Shown piece by piece: positions 25,409 to 34,393 of a DNA stretch of 64,000 nt. Made by a program: the position numbers and the translations under genes. Within the stretch, counting starts at the first letter, position 1. Every line of letters starts with the position of its first letter. This stretch comes from JAVJST01 sp040219295 (GTDB taxonomy: Bacteria; Pseudomonadota; Alphaproteobacteria; Rhodospirillales; Casp-alpha2). Where the stretch lies: positions 310,001 through 374,000 of the forward strand of contig JAVJST010000011.1 in NCBI GenBank assembly GCA_040219295.1, read 5' to 3'. The notes below the pieces were generated by a model, which made no database searches, was not told where the DNA came from, and was given only the letters and a program-made list of their open reading frames with translations.

Positions 25409-28081
25409 ATGCCCCTGGCTATTGCAGCCGACAAACCGAAGAACGACGACCGCGCAAAGGCGTCCGATTCGGCCGCCGATGTTTCGCTTGAAGCACTGCC
25501 GCTACCCATCTTCTCGGCGATCAGAATGGACAGCTCGGTTCACCTCGTTCCCGGCAACAACCGGGCGTGCGAGATTACCGGAAGCGCCGCCGAGATCGGC
25601 CGGCCGCTCGAGCTCGCTCAGGCGTTCGATTCAGGTTCGCTTGAGAACGTGCAGAAGTCCGTCGTGGAGTGCCTCTCCGACGGACTGACGAAACAGACTG
25701 TCTGCGGCCGCCTCATCGGTGCCGGCTCGGAGACCTGTGTTCTCCGCATTGCACGGGTTTCAACCGATGTCGCCGCGGTCGTCATGATCCCTTCCGATTC
25801 GGACCCGAGCACGCTCGCCGGCCGCGACACGCTCGCTGCCATCAGCCACGAACTCAGGACGCCGCTGAACAGCATCATCGGGTTCGCGGAAATGATGACC
25901 CAGGAGTTCCTCGGACCGCTCGGCAGTCCCGAGTACCGGGAGTACGCGAATCTGATCGGCAACGCCGGTCGCAACATCCTCGAGCGGTTCAACCAGGAAA
26001 CCGAGCGCGAGCGGCTCACGGCGATCCAGAATCAGGACGACTACGAGCAGATCATCGAACTTGCCCCGGACATGATCTGCATCTGCGTCGACGGATGCAT
26101 CAAGAAGATCAATGCCGCGGGCATCGCCATGCTGGGCATGTGGGACGCGTCAACGCTGATCGGGCGACCGTTCAACGAGTTCGTCCTCGACGATTACAAG
26201 GATGTCTTCTCGGGCGACATGACGATGTTGATCGAGGAGAACGCACAAGTCCCGGTGAAGCTTCTACGGCGCGACAAGATCGCGATCGATGCGGAAATCA
26301 ACGTGCTGCCGTTCGAACGTCCCGGCGGTTCGGAGATCGGCCAGAACGCAGTCATTCTGGCGGCCCGCGACGTGACCGAGCGCCAGCGCTCGATCCGTAA
26401 CATCCTCGATCGCGAGGAACGGCTCCGTCGAACCATGGATACGGTCAACGACGCCATCGTGGTCATCGATGAAACCGGTGTGATCGAGTCCGTCAACGCT
26501 GCCGCGTCGACGATCTTCGAGTACAGCTCACGCGAACTCGTCAACCGCCGGTTCGAGACCCTGATCGATGAGTCCTCCTCCGAGGAAGGGGTCATCGATG
26601 TCCTCAAGCACGCTGCCCTCGGCAATACCGGCGCCAGCGCTTTCCAGGTCATCGAGATGCGCGGCCGCCGCAAGGGCGATGACACCTTCCCGTTGGAGAT
26701 CTCCGTGAGCACCATGACGTTCGACAGTCGGCGCGTGCTGATCGGATCGATACGCGACATCTCCGAGCGCAAGGCATACGAACGCGAGTTGCACCGCATG
26801 GCGACCTGCGACGCATTGACGGGCCTGCCGAACCGATACCTGTTCGAACAGCAACTGGACGCCGCCATCGAGAACGCCGATCGTCTGGGCGGCGGGTTCT
26901 CCGTGATGAGCTGCGACCTGAATGCCTTCAAGAGCATCAACGATGCCCTGGGGCACGTCTTCGGCGACAAGGTCCTGCGCGCCGCCGCCGAGCGGATCAA
27001 GAACATCCTCGACGGCCGCGGCTTCTTCGCACATTTCGGTGGCGATGACTTCTTCATCCTGTTCCGCTCGGAGAAGAACCGGAACGACATCGAGAGCATC
27101 GCCTCGGCGCTGTGCTACGAAATGGCCAAGGCGCTGCAGGTCGAGGACAAGGAAATCTTCACCTCCTGCACCATCGGCATTTGCCATTATCCGGACGACG
27201 CCGGCGACCGGGTCGAACTGATGCAGCACGTCGACACCGTCACGCACTACGCCAAGAAGTACTTCGCCGGAAGTTACGCCTTCTATACGCAGCCACTCAG
27301 CGAGCAGGCGCAGCGTCGCCTCGACATCGAACGCAACCTGCGTCGCGCCATCGAACGCGGCGAGTTCAGCGTTCTGTTCCAACCCAAGGTCGATCTCATG
27401 ACCCGCGACGTCATCGGCGCCGAGGCGCTGCTGCGCTGGAACTCCAGGGAACTCGGCGTTGTGCGGCCGGACGAGTTCATCTTGATCGCCGAGCAGACCG
27501 GTCAGATCATCGAAATCGGTCAGTGGGTTCTCGATCAGGTTTGCACCCAGGGCGCCAAGTGGGCGAACGACGGTTTCGCGCCGATCCACCTGGGGGTCAA
27601 CATCTCGGCGGTACAGTTCCTGCACGGCGACCTCAACCACAGCATACGGCAGTCGCTCAGCAATACCGGGTTCGACGCCCAGCTTCTCGATCTCGAACTG
27701 ACCGAAAGCATGATGGTTGAAAACGCCGATCGGACCATCGAGATCCTGCTCGAGCTCAAGAAAATGGGCGTCACGGTTTCCATGGACGACTTCGGCACCG
27801 GCTATTCGGCGCTCAGTCTCCTGACCCGTTTCCCGATGGATACGCTCAAGGTCGACCGGGCCTTCGTCATGAACCTGCCGCACGACCGCGACGCCGCGAC
27901 GATCGCCAAGACGATCATCTCGATGGCCCAGCAGCTCAACTTCTCCGTCGTCGCGGAGGGAATCGAGACCGAGAGCCAGATGACGTTCCTGAACGCGCTG
28001 GGTTGCGATATCGGGCAGGGCTATCTGTTCGGCAAGCCGATGACCGCAGACGAACTATCGGACATGATCAAGGCGGCGTAG
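25409..28081 (+). CDS. HisKA-PAS-PAS-GGDEF-EAL protein (cyclic-di-GMP turnover)
   Basis: 890 residues. Residues 25-130 form an unassigned PAS-like sensor. Residues 136-195 are a HisKA dimerisation helix pair with the phosphoacceptor motif ISHELRTPLNSIIGF (His147), but no HATPase domain follows. Two PAS domains come next (about 210-325 and 335-455), each ending in DVTERQ or DISERK. The GGDEF domain (about 460-625) has GGDDF at 544-548 with the usual FGGDD context. The EAL domain (about 640-885) keeps EALLRW at 672-677, NISAVQF, ELTES and DDFGTGYSAL. Both c-di-GMP synthesis and breakdown are possible. No transmembrane segments, so it is cytoplasmic. Confidence 0.88.
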   Translation: MPLAIAADKPKNDDRAKASDSAADVSLEALPLPIFSAIRMDSSVHLVPGNNRACEITGSAAEIGRPLELAQAFDSGSLENVQKSVVECLSDGLTKQTVCGRLIGAGSETCVLRIARVSTDVAAVVMIPSDSDPSTLAGRDTLAAISHELRTPLNSIIGFAEMMTQEFLGPLGSPEYREYANLIGNAGRNILERFNQETERERLTAIQNQDDYEQIIELAPDMICICVDGCIKKINAAGIAMLGMWDASTLIGRPFNEFVLDDYKDVFSGDMTMLIEENAQVPVKLLRRDKIAIDAEINVLPFERPGGSEIGQNAVILAARDVTERQRSIRNILDREERLRRTMDTVNDAIVVIDETGVIESVNAAASTIFEYSSRELVNRRFETLIDESSSEEGVIDVLKHAALGNTGASAFQVIEMRGRRKGDDTFPLEISVSTMTFDSRRVLIGSIRDISERKAYERELHRMATCDALTGLPNRYLFEQQLDAAIENADRLGGGFSVMSCDLNAFKSINDALGHVFGDKVLRAAAERIKNILDGRGFFAHFGGDDFFILFRSEKNRNDIESIASALCYEMAKALQVEDKEIFTSCTIGICHYPDDAGDRVELMQHVDTVTHYAKKYFAGSYAFYTQPLSEQAQRRLDIERNLRRAIERGEFSVLFQPKVDLMTRDVIGAEALLRWNSRELGVVRPDEFILIAEQTGQIIEIGQWVLDQVCTQGAKWANDGFAPIHLGVNISAVQFLHGDLNHSIRQSLSNTGFDAQLLDLELTESMMVENADRTIEILLELKKMGVTVSMDDFGTGYSALSLLTRFPMDTLKVDRAFVMNLPHDRDAATIAKTIISMAQQLNFSVVAEGIETESQMTFLNALGCDIGQGYLFGKPMTADELSDMIKAA

Positions 28082-28104
28082 GCCGTCCCGTCTGTTGTTC
28101 CGGC

Positions 28105-28614
28105 CTAGCTCTCGATGATGGCGTCGATCTCCGACTGGCCGACGATGTTCTCGCCGCCGTGCACGATGGCGCCGGCGACATCGACCAGCCGCTGCAGGGC
28201 CCTCGAGTAGCCTTCGGCTGTCTCTCTCAACGCATTGTCGTCACCAGCTTCCAACAGCCTTTCGATGGTTTCCTTTGCTTCGGCGACGACTTCGTCCATC
28301 TGACTGATGGTCGTATCGAACGGTTCCCGGAAACGGGCGGGCACATGGGGGAACGCCTCGATGGCGAGGTCCCGATCGGAGATCGAACTTCCCTCGAAGT
28401 GCTCGACGTAGGTGACTGGCTGCCACTCGCGAACATCCTCCATGATCTCGGGCATGTCCGGCACCATACCGATCAGCATGATGACTTCGTTGAAATGATT
28501 GAAGTAATCGGTCGAGAGCAGCGTTGTATCATTGAGATTCGTGCCACGGGCACGTTCGCACAACGCTTCGTACGCGGTCTCGTTCGTGCCGGAAGGTGCC
28601 GTTTCGACGCTCAT
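28105..28614 (-). CDS. Conserved hypothetical protein
   Basis: 169 residues from ATG 28614 (MSVETAPSGTNETAYEAL). Acidic and mostly helical, with no signal peptide, membrane segment or Cys-rich motif apart from one early Cys. Blocks such as NHFNEVIMLIGMVPDMPEIMEDV and TISQMDEVVAEAKETIERLL look structured. No known domain. It converges with the GGDEF-EAL gene (23 bp gap) and is divergent from cimA. In-frame upstream codons are poor and were not included. Confidence 0.6.
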   Translation of the reverse strand: MSVETAPSGTNETAYEALCERARGTNLNDTTLLSTDYFNHFNEVIMLIGMVPDMPEIMEDVREWQPVTYVEHFEGSSISDRDLAIEAFPHVPARFREPFDTTISQMDEVVAEAKETIERLLEAGDDNALRETAEGYSRALQRLVDVAGAIVHGGENIVGQSEIDAIIES

Positions 28615-28807
28615 GGCGACCCCGTGCATTGTCTTTCTGACAACCAGATAACCCATATCTGGAGTTAGGGCCAATACTAGCCGGATTGGATGTCGCCCGC
28701 CAAGGCAAAGGCAGGAACCCAGGACATCGTCATGCGTCGAAGTCCTTGAGAAGTCGCACGAAATGATGCACTCTCCGGCCTCTTTCGGGCATGGGACATC
28801 CCACCGC

Positions 28808-30424
28808 ATGAGCGATAACCGCGTCTATATATACGACGTCACGCTGCGCGACGGCGCGCAGACGCAGGGCGTTGATTTCAGTACTCGCGACAAGGAAACG
28901 ATCGCGCGCGAGCTGGACAAGCTCGGCGTCGACTATGTCGAGGGCGGATGGCCCGGTGCTAACCCGACCGACGATGCGTTCTTCGGCGCGCTCCCTCAGA
29001 TGAATCGGGCGCGCATGACCGCATTTGGCATGACCCGCCGTGCAGGACGTTCCGCGGACAACGATCCGGGCCTGAACGCGTTACTCGACAACGCTGCTCC
29101 GATCGTCTGCATGGTCGGCAAGACTTGGGATTTCCACGTTGACGTGGCGCTCGGCATCGAACGTGACGAGAACGTCCGAATGATCGCCGAGAGCGTCGAG
29201 CATGCCAAGACGCGCAAGGACGAAGTGCACTTCGACGCGGAGCATTTCTTCGACGGCTACAAGGCCAATCCGGATTATGCGCTCGAGTGCGTCACGGCCG
29301 CCTACGAAGCCGGAGCGCGTTGGATCATCCTGTGCGACACCAACGGCGGCACGCTGCCTCACGAAATCAGCGACGTCGTCGCCGAAGTCATAAAACACGT
29401 ACCGGGCGACCATCTCGGCATCCACTGTCATGACGATACGGGGAATGCCGTCGCCAACTCGCTGGCCGCGGTTCGCGCCGGTGTCCGCCAGGTCCAGGGC
29501 GCGCTCAACGGCCTTGGAGAACGCTGTGGAAACGCCAACCTGATTTCCATCATCCCGTCGCTGATGCTGAAGATGGGCTTTGAGACGGGCATGACGAAGG
29601 ACGACCTGAAACAGCTTTCGCACCTGTCGCACGTCCTCGACGAACGCCTCAATCGCGCGCCGAGCCGGGGTGCTCCCTACGTCGGTGAGTCCGCGTTCGC
29701 CCACAAGGGCGGACTGCACGTATCCGCCGTCGAGAAGGATCCGCGGACCTACGAGCACATCGAGCCTGAGCTGGTCGGCAACCACCGCCACATCGTCGTT
29801 TCCGACCAGGCCGGGCGGTCGAACATTCTGGCCCGATTCCGGGAGATCGGGATCGACGTCGATGCCAACGATCCGAAGGTCACGCGCCTCGTCGAGTTGG
29901 TCAAGGACCGTGAGTTCTTCGGCTACGCCTACGACGGTGCCGAGGCGAGCTTCGAACTGCTGGCCCGCCGGGAACTCGACAGGGTGCCGGAGTACTTCAA
30001 ATGCTCAAGTTTCCGGGTCATCGACGAACGCCGCTGGAACGCCAAGGGCGAACTGGTCACCATGTCGGAAGCGACCGTCAAGGTTCAACTCGGCGAGGAC
30101 AACCGGATGGCGGTCGCCGAAGGAAACGGCCCGGTCAACGCGCTCGATGCGGCGCTCCGCAAAGTCCTGATCCCGAAGTATCCGTCGCTCGAGGAGCTTC
30201 GCCTCGCCGACTACAAGGTGCGGATCCTCACCCCGACGGACGGAACCCGCGCGGTGACCCGCGTGCTGATCGAATCCACCGACCAGCACGGCGAACGCTG
30301 GTCGACGGTCGGCGTGTCGCCCAACATCATCGATGCGTCGTACAACGCGCTCCGCGACTCCATCGTCTACAAGCTGCTGCGCGACGGCGCCGTCTGCGTT
30401 ATCGACGCGTCCGACGCCGCCTGA
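28808..30424 (+). CDS. cimA: (R)-citramalate synthase
   Basis: 538 residues from ATG 28808. The catalytic barrel has YDVTLRDGAQTQGVDF at the start, GGWPGANPTDDAFF, typical of CimA rather than LeuA, and the metal-binding HCHDDTGNAVANSL. The C-terminal third has the LeuA-type regulatory domain (VIDERRWNAKGELVTMSEAT), which mediates feedback inhibition in this family. It joins pyruvate and acetyl-CoA to citramalate, giving a threonine-independent route to 2-oxobutyrate and isoleucine. It is followed after 16 bp by the TrmJ-like gene. Confidence 0.93.
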   Translation: MSDNRVYIYDVTLRDGAQTQGVDFSTRDKETIARELDKLGVDYVEGGWPGANPTDDAFFGALPQMNRARMTAFGMTRRAGRSADNDPGLNALLDNAAPIVCMVGKTWDFHVDVALGIERDENVRMIAESVEHAKTRKDEVHFDAEHFFDGYKANPDYALECVTAAYEAGARWIILCDTNGGTLPHEISDVVAEVIKHVPGDHLGIHCHDDTGNAVANSLAAVRAGVRQVQGALNGLGERCGNANLISIIPSLMLKMGFETGMTKDDLKQLSHLSHVLDERLNRAPSRGAPYVGESAFAHKGGLHVSAVEKDPRTYEHIEPELVGNHRHIVVSDQAGRSNILARFREIGIDVDANDPKVTRLVELVKDREFFGYAYDGAEASFELLARRELDRVPEYFKCSSFRVIDERRWNAKGELVTMSEATVKVQLGEDNRMAVAEGNGPVNALDAALRKVLIPKYPSLEELRLADYKVRILTPTDGTRAVTRVLIESTDQHGERWSTVGVSPNIIDASYNALRDSIVYKLLRDGAVCVIDASDAA

Positions 30425-30440
30425 TTATCCGCTGCTCGTC

Positions 30441-31244
30441 ATGGCCGGCACCGACCGCTCAAGTACAGACAATACCGATCTTCAGTTCATGCCCGACGGC
30501 CCGCCCGCGGTCATCCTCGTGCGGCCGCAGCTGGGCGAGAACATCGGCATGTGCGCGCGCGCCATGATGAACTGCGGCCTGACGGACCTGCGTCTCGTCG
30601 CGCCGCGCGACGGCTGGCCCAACGAGAAATCCCACGCATCGGCCTCCGGCGCCGACAGCATTCTCGATGCTGCCCGCGTTTTCGAGACCACGGCCGAGGC
30701 GGTGGCCAATCTCCGGTTTGTGCTCGCCACGACGGCGCGGCCGCGCGATTCCGCTCAACGCGTCCTGACCCCGCGCGACGCCGCAACGGAACTGCACCGC
30801 GCCCACGCCGACGGCATCGAGACCGGCGTCATTTTCGGCCCGGAATCGAAGGGTCTCGCCAATGAGGACGTCGCCGAAGCCGACGCGATCCTGGCGGTAC
30901 CGCTGAACCCCGCGTTCAAGTCGCTGAACCTGGCGCAGGCGGTGTTCTGTATCGGCTATGAATGGCTGCAAACCGGGATCGACGAGGCGGCGTGGCGCGA
31001 AACCGCGTCGACCCGCGAAAGCCGGCCGGCGACCAAGCAGGAACTCCTCGGCCTCTTCGAGCACCTCGAGAGCGAACTCGACGAATGCGGCTTCCTCAGG
31101 CCGCCCGAGAAACGCCCGGCCATGGTCCGCAACATCCGCAACATGCTGCATCGCGCCCAGCTGAGCGAGCAGGAGACCCGCACCTTCCGTGGCATGATTT
31201 CCGGGCTGACGCGCCGGCACCTGCGCGGCCGCGACAAGGGCTGA
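30441..31244 (+). CDS. TrmJ-like tRNA/rRNA 2'-O-methyltransferase (SPOUT family)
   Basis: 267 residues from ATG 30441. The SPOUT knot shows VILVRPQLGENIGMCARAM at the N-terminus, TGVIFGPESKGLANED in the middle and VPLNPAFKSLNLAQAV at the cofactor-binding loop, which together define the TrmH/TrmJ group. The C-terminal extension (about 175-267), rich in Glu and helical, is like the TrmJ dimerisation tail. It probably methylates the wobble-base ribose at position 32 of tRNAs using SAM. It lies downstream of cimA and converges with coq7 with a 3-bp gap. Confidence 0.87.
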   Translation: MAGTDRSSTDNTDLQFMPDGPPAVILVRPQLGENIGMCARAMMNCGLTDLRLVAPRDGWPNEKSHASASGADSILDAARVFETTAEAVANLRFVLATTARPRDSAQRVLTPRDAATELHRAHADGIETGVIFGPESKGLANEDVAEADAILAVPLNPAFKSLNLAQAVFCIGYEWLQTGIDEAAWRETASTRESRPATKQELLGLFEHLESELDECGFLRPPEKRPAMVRNIRNMLHRAQLSEQETRTFRGMISGLTRRHLRGRDKG

Positions 31245-31247
31245 CGG

Positions 31248-31817
31248 TCAGATCCGTTCGGACAACCAGATCGCCAGGCGCGATCCGCGCTTGATGACGC
31301 CGGTCAGCAGTTCGTAGGCCGGCGCCTGTTCGGCGTCGTGCGCCAATCCCGTTTCGCGATGCTCGAGCTCTTCCTGGCGAAACGCCTCGAACGTCTCGCC
31401 GAGTTCCTTTTCGTCGCCATCGAGGGCTTCGATCTGCCCCTTGTAGTGTTCGTCGATGACTTCCTCGACCGCGACGGTACAGGCCATCGCCGCCTTCTCG
31501 CCAAGCAGCGCGGTCCCCGCGCCGAGCGCGAAACCGGCCAGGTGCCAGAACGGCAACAGCGCGGTCGGCCGTACCCGGCGCTCGGCAACCAGCTTGTCGA
31601 ACTTTGCCAGGTGGCGTTTCTCCTGCTCGGCCATGTGTTCGATGGTCGGCGCGCAGTCCTTGCGGCCGAGCACCGCCAGTTGCCCCTGGTAAATCCGGCA
31701 TGCGCCGTACTCGCCGGCGTGATCGACCCGGATCATACGTTTCACCGCGTCTTCCGGCGACAGATCGCCGGGCAATGGGTCGCGGATCGGGCGGCGTTTT
31801 CTCTGCGAGGACCTCAT
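31248..31817 (-). CDS. coq7: 3-demethoxyubiquinol 3-hydroxylase
   Basis: 189 residues from ATG 31817. The diiron ligands are seen in two repeats: RVDHAGEYGACRIYQGQ with HMAEQEKRH, and VAVEEVIDEHY with FRQEELEHRE. This is the Coq7/CAT5 family that hydroxylates 2-polyprenyl-3-methyl-6-methoxyhydroquinone in ubiquinone synthesis, at the inner membrane. The start codon overlaps the dsbB stop (ATGA), showing translational coupling; DsbB itself uses ubiquinone as oxidant. Confidence 0.93.
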   Translation of the reverse strand: MRSSQRKRRPIRDPLPGDLSPEDAVKRMIRVDHAGEYGACRIYQGQLAVLGRKDCAPTIEHMAEQEKRHLAKFDKLVAERRVRPTALLPFWHLAGFALGAGTALLGEKAAMACTVAVEEVIDEHYKGQIEALDGDEKELGETFEAFRQEELEHRETGLAHDAEQAPAYELLTGVIKRGSRLAIWLSERI

Positions 31818-32332
31818 GCGTTGCTCCGGATACGGATCAGTCCGCAAAGGGTGAAGCCCGCCAGGGCGAAACTCAACACCGCATTGTACGTCGCCGCCGA
31901 AATGCCGAACATCACCCAGGTTGGCGCATCGCACGCCGGGTCCGGCGGCGCCGACAGGGCCGCCATCAGATCGCCCGCTTCCATGGCGATCGGCAGTTCG
32001 CCGCCGCAGCTGGCGACGCTGCCCCACCAGTGCTGTTCGACGCCGATGTGATGGATCGCCAGGCCGCCGCCCACGGCAAAGGCAACGCCACAAAGCGCGA
32101 GCAGAACCGTACGCCGCGTCCCGGCGCCCGTTGCCAGCGCCGCAAGCGAGAGACCGCCGGCGACGAAATAGGGAACCCGCTGCCAGAGACACAAGTTGCA
32201 GGGCTTGAGCGCGAAGCCGTACTCGGCGACGTAAGCCGTCGCCAACGCCAGCACCGAGGTCAGGACCACGACCCGCGGCACGAAACCGGCCCAGTCGATA
32301 TCGTTCCGGAAGGGCATTGTGTCGTCACTCAT
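31814..32332 (-). CDS. dsbB: Disulfide bond formation protein DsbB
   Basis: 172 residues with four transmembrane segments. The first redox pair is Cys45-x-x-Cys48 (KPCNLCLWQR), where the Arg after CLWQ is the quinone-binding Arg of the family. The second pair is Cys109 (ASCGGE) and Cys134 (PDPACDAP) in the second periplasmic loop. It reoxidises DsbA and passes electrons to ubiquinone. The gene is coupled at both ends by 4-bp ATGA overlaps, to a YqaA-type gene upstream and coq7 downstream. Confidence 0.92.
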   Translation of the reverse strand: MSDDTMPFRNDIDWAGFVPRVVVLTSVLALATAYVAEYGFALKPCNLCLWQRVPYFVAGGLSLAALATGAGTRRTVLLALCGVAFAVGGGLAIHHIGVEQHWWGSVASCGGELPIAMEAGDLMAALSAPPDPACDAPTWVMFGISAATYNAVLSFALAGFTLCGLIRIRSNA

Positions 32333-32910
32333 AACAGATACTTGGCAAGGACGAAGCCGCCGATCAAGGCAAAGAGAGAGACGGCGGCGACCCACCCGAG
32401 CCGCTTCTCGACGAAGTCGCGGATCGGCTCGCCGAACTTCCACAGCAGCGCGGCCTCGACGTAGAACCGCAATCCGCGGGCGATCAGTGCCGAAACCGTG
32501 AACACCCAGATATCCAGCGAGACCGCACCGGACAGAATCGTGATGACCTTGAACGGAAACGGCGTCAGCCCGGCGAACAGGACCGCCCATGCGCCCCACG
32601 TTTCGTACTGTTCCTGGAACGCCGTGAACTTCGCATCGTAGCCCCAGAAGGCGAGAACGGGTTCGCCGACCTGTTCGAACAGGACCGCGCCGATGAAGTA
32701 TCCGGCGATGCCGCCGAGAACCGACGCCAGGGTGCAGATCAGCGCGATACGCCACGCCTTCAACCGGTCGGCAAGCACCATCGGCACCAAAAGCACGTCC
32801 GGCGGAATCGGAAACACGGAACTCTCGATGAACGAAACGAACGCCAGCGTGCGTTCGGCGCCGGGCCGGGCAGCTTGATCGAGGGTCCAGTCGTAAAGGC
32901 GGCGCAGCAC
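32329..32910 (-). CDS. YqaA/DedA-type membrane protein (VTT domain)
   Basis: 193 residues from a GTG at 32910 (MLRRLYDWTLDQAARPGAER). Several hydrophobic segments surround the VTT-type motifs FIESSVFPIPPDVLLVPMVL and LGGIAGYFIGAVL, with LTPFPFKVITILSGA in the second half. These are typical of YqaA-family proteins related to DedA, thought to handle lipids or proton balance at the inner membrane; the exact role is unknown. Its stop overlaps the dsbB start (ATGA), making it the first gene of the yqaA-dsbB-coq7 operon. Confidence 0.85.
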   Translation of the reverse strand: MLRRLYDWTLDQAARPGAERTLAFVSFIESSVFPIPPDVLLVPMVLADRLKAWRIALICTLASVLGGIAGYFIGAVLFEQVGEPVLAFWGYDAKFTAFQEQYETWGAWAVLFAGLTPFPFKVITILSGAVSLDIWVFTVSALIARGLRFYVEAALLWKFGEPIRDFVEKRLGWVAAVSLFALIGGFVLAKYLL

Positions 32911-33034
32911 GGTGGCGGATTTCCGGTTCGCAATCGGGTGCCTGCTCTTAGCAGCCCCCGGCAATACTGACAACGCGTTCGGCAAGGTTGACCCGCGCCG
33001 GACCTTGGCTATCATGCGCGCTCGCGCACGGCAT

Positions 33035-33121
33035 GCCCCTGTGGCGGAACTGGTAGACGCGCTGGATTCAAAATCCAGTTTCCTTACGGAAGTGCGAGTT
33101 CGATTCTCGCTGGGGGCACCA
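33035..33121 (+). tRNA. tRNA-Leu (anticodon CAA)
   Basis: An 87-base class II tRNA. The acceptor arm GCCCCTG pairs with TGGGGGC, followed by A and an encoded CCA. The D-arm is GCGGAACTGGTAGACGCGC. The anticodon stem-loop GGATT-CAA-AATCC reads UUG codons, a long variable arm follows, and the T-loop is GTTCGATTC. It stands alone between the yqaA operon (divergent) and a small conserved gene 48 bp downstream. Confidence 0.97.
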
Positions 33122-33169
33122 TGCGCGGCGTTCGTTACCCCAAGCCACGTCACCAGTCCGGAGTTCCCC

Positions 33170-33541
33170 ATGGCCAAGATCAAGTTCACCGTTCACGAAT
33201 TCCTGGCCATCATGGGCTACATGGACGAGGAACTCGGCGGTCGCAACCCGCATCCCGATTCCGTGTTCAACGACTGGTACACGCAGTGGCGCCAGATCGA
33301 CGACCAGGCCGAATCGATGGCGCCGATGGAACGCGCCGACTTCCTGTTCGACGGCCGGGTCAACATCAAGACGATCTCCGAGCCGCACCTGATCGAGGTC
33401 ATCAAGGTTGTCGAGGCGCAGGTTGCCATGCACAAGCAGCTGCTCGCCGACAACGATCCGGATGCCGACGAGGACGATCTCGACATCTGGGAGCGCAAGC
33501 TGGTCGAGCTCAATGCCGCGCTCAAGGAAATGCAGATCTGA
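33170..33541 (+). CDS. Conserved hypothetical protein downstream of tRNA-Leu
   Basis: 123 residues from ATG 33170, preceded by CCGGAG. The product starts MAKIKFTVHEFLAIMGYMDE and is acidic (DNDPDADEDDLDIWERK), with no membrane segment. Alternating hydrophobic positions suggest a small helical protein. No known domain recognised. Next gene 7 bp downstream on the same strand. Confidence 0.6.
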   Translation: MAKIKFTVHEFLAIMGYMDEELGGRNPHPDSVFNDWYTQWRQIDDQAESMAPMERADFLFDGRVNIKTISEPHLIEVIKVVEAQVAMHKQLLADNDPDADEDDLDIWERKLVELNAALKEMQI

Positions 33542-33548
33542 CGAACCG

Positions 33549-33980
33549 ATGAAGAAGCCCGCCTCCGACACCATCTGGCGCGATTTCATCCAGTGGTGCG
33601 CGAAGCGGCGCCTCCGAAGCCTGCCCGCCCATCCCTGGACCCTCGCCGCCTACCTGCGCTGGCGCGACGAATCGGGCAACCCTTACGAACTCAAGGCCGT
33701 CGTCGACGCGGTACGCCGCGCCCACAAGAAGGCGGACAAGCGCTCGCCCGAACGCGACCCGATCGTCGAGCGGACCCTGGCGCTGATCAGGAACAAGCGC
33801 GAGGCGCGCGAACAGGGCTCCGACCTGTTCGACGCCGACAGCCTGCTGTTTTCCGAAGCACCGCCGCCCGACGCCATCGAGGCGGATGAGACGGATGACA
33901 GTGACGGCCGCACCGAGGCCGAAGGCAGCCGCAAGCTGAGCTCGACGCCGCGCCTGGTTTCGCGCCGGCCGCGCCGTTAG
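33549..33980 (+). CDS. Stand-alone integrase SAM-like (core-binding) domain protein
   Basis: 143 residues from ATG 33549. Residues 8-80 (DTIWRDFIQWCAKRRLRS, LPAHPWTLAAYLRWRDE, VVDAVRRAHKKAD) resemble the N-terminal helical core-binding domain of tyrosine recombinases (phage integrases), including the W-x-x-F-x-x-WC pattern. No catalytic R...HxxR...Y domain follows; the rest is an acidic low-complexity tail ending in RRPRR. It could be a DNA-binding protein derived from an integrase. It lies close to a tRNA, but with no phage genes or att duplications seen. Confidence 0.55.
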   Translation: MKKPASDTIWRDFIQWCAKRRLRSLPAHPWTLAAYLRWRDESGNPYELKAVVDAVRRAHKKADKRSPERDPIVERTLALIRNKREAREQGSDLFDADSLLFSEAPPPDAIEADETDDSDGRTEAEGSRKLSSTPRLVSRRPRR

Positions 33981-34059
33981 GCCGGCTTGCGGGATTGGCT
34001 CGCCGGCCCCACATTTGACCCAATCGCCAACACCCCAAACGGACCGGGAGAGACTGATC

Positions 34060-34380
34060 ATGAGCGATATCGACGAGAAGACCCGCACCGAACTCGAGGC
34101 CGCCGCGTTCCGCGGCCTGATCGCCCACCTGCAGAAGCGCACCGACGTGCAGAACATCGATCTGATGAACCTCGCCGGGTTCTGCCGTAACTGCCTCGCC
34201 AAGTGGTACGCTGCCGCGGCCCGTGACAAGGGTGTCGACATCGACCTCGAGGGCGCCCGCGAGATCGTCTACGGCATGCCCTACGCGGCCTGGAAGGACA
34301 CCCACCAGGAACCGGCCAGCGACGAACAGAAGCGGAAGTTTGAGGAAACCGCGCCGCTGCACGCGGAGACCGGCTACTGA
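34060..34380 (+). CDS. DUF1244 domain protein
   Basis: 106 residues from ATG 34060, with GGGAGAGA upstream. The core FRGLIAHLQKRTDVQNIDLM, then NLAGFCRNCLAKWYAAAA, is diagnostic of DUF1244, a small helical family common in proteobacteria with known folds but no assigned function. The C-x-x-C in this segment is part of the signature. An inverted repeat follows the stop and may serve as its terminator. Confidence 0.9.
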   Translation: MSDIDEKTRTELEAAAFRGLIAHLQKRTDVQNIDLMNLAGFCRNCLAKWYAAAARDKGVDIDLEGAREIVYGMPYAAWKDTHQEPASDEQKRKFEETAPLHAETGY

Positions 34381-34393
34381 TCAGCGCCGCCAT

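Noticed and set aside
33035..33980. Prophage or genomic island at tRNA-Leu
   Set aside because: The only integrase-like gene lacks a catalytic domain. Flanking genes are housekeeping, and no repeat of the tRNA 3' end was seen nearby.
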